The notes below the pieces were generated by a model. That model saw only the letters and a program-made list of their open reading frames with translations, had not been told where the DNA came from and did not search any database. Below are positions 14,667-14,789 of a stretch of 14,789 nucleotides of DNA, one piece after another (the first letter of the stretch is position 1; every line of letters begins with the position of its first letter). The translations under genes were made by a program, and so were the position numbers. This stretch comes from Myxococcales bacterium (GTDB lineage: Bacteria; Myxococcota; Bradymonadia; REDH01), in NCBI GenBank assembly GCA_018970625.1, contig JAGWVZ010000035.1, forward strand, positions 1 through 14,789, written 5' to 3'.

Positions 14667-14789
14667 ATGCGCACGTCCGTTATCTCAACAAGCGTGGGTT
14701 TGTTCTGTCTGATGCTGCTGGCGTCCTGCGGGGGGAATCCTCCCGGCGAATCAGGGGAAGGTGCAGCAGACGCAGGTGACGTCGTGGGT
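14667..14789 (+). CDS. Second lipoprotein, paralogous start, 3' end outside window
   Basis: 41 codons are present: MRTSVISTSVGLFCLMLLAS then C21, followed by GGNPPGESGEGAADAGDVVG. The signal peptide ends in the lipobox LLASC with C21 at the same residue as in the preceding lipoprotein. MR-S, the SVG at 9-11, C14 and CGG at 21-23 are shared, and an acidic Gly-rich linker follows in both. The 16-base block around the ribosome-binding site and start is identical (10485-10500 and 14658-14673). This marks a tandem duplication or a repeatedly reused export cassette. Whether the rest also carries MopE-like repeats cannot be seen. Confidence 0.8.
   Translation, partial: MRTSVISTSVGLFCLMLLASCGGNPPGESGEGAADAGDVVG

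Overview
The window is GC-rich and densely coded. It carries an outer-surface type lipoprotein with MopE-like Cys/Asp repeats and Gly-rich blocks, a Dickkopf-like Cys-rich segment, a PilB/GspE ATPase and a Ycf46-like AAA protein. This mix suggests a Gram-negative bacterium of the Myxococcota or a related former deltaproteobacterial lineage. That placement is inferred from gene content; there is no rRNA or other marker here to prove it.

Left part (1-4377, plus strand): the 3' part of a type IV pilus/type II secretion assembly ATPase whose reading frame is open to base 1, then a Ycf46-type AAA+ ATPase, then gpsA (glycerol-3-phosphate dehydrogenase). Spacing is tight: 40 bases between the first two, and an ATGA overlap candidate between the AAA gene and the gpsA frame. 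They may be co-transcribed. A hairpin at 4401-4420 separates gpsA from the convergent minus-strand block.

Middle part (4421-7752, minus strand, transcribed right to left): a SAMHD1-like HD phosphohydrolase, a ferredoxin-reductase-like FAD/NAD(P) oxidoreductase, and an unrecognised 334-aa protein whose gene abuts or overlaps the end of the reductase gene. The last two look like a translationally coupled pair.

Right part (8103-14789, plus strand): a 350-base divergent intergenic region holding a possible small ORF and a sigma-54-like site; an ETHE1/Blh-type metallo-beta-lactamase-fold enzyme; a DUF442-type phosphatase-fold protein with a rhodanese-like Cys-x4-Arg loop; a hemerythrin-like protein; then a 1354-aa lipoprotein and the first 41 codons of a second, paralogous lipoprotein. 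The metallo-hydrolase and DUF442 genes together look like a split version of the Blh persulfide-detoxification fusion, and the hemerythrin-like protein may extend that redox/sulfur theme.

The most unusual object is the 1354-aa lipoprotein. After its lipobox it has an acidic linker, a Cys-rich domain and eleven MopE-like repeats. Most of these follow a strict two-type alternation, with every type A unit exactly 63 codons and type B units 55 or 57. It ends in a beta-helix-like domain interrupted by long Gly-rich blocks. The next gene begins with the same ribosome-binding-site/start block, the same lipobox position and a shared upstream promoter-like box, so this is the start of a tandem family.
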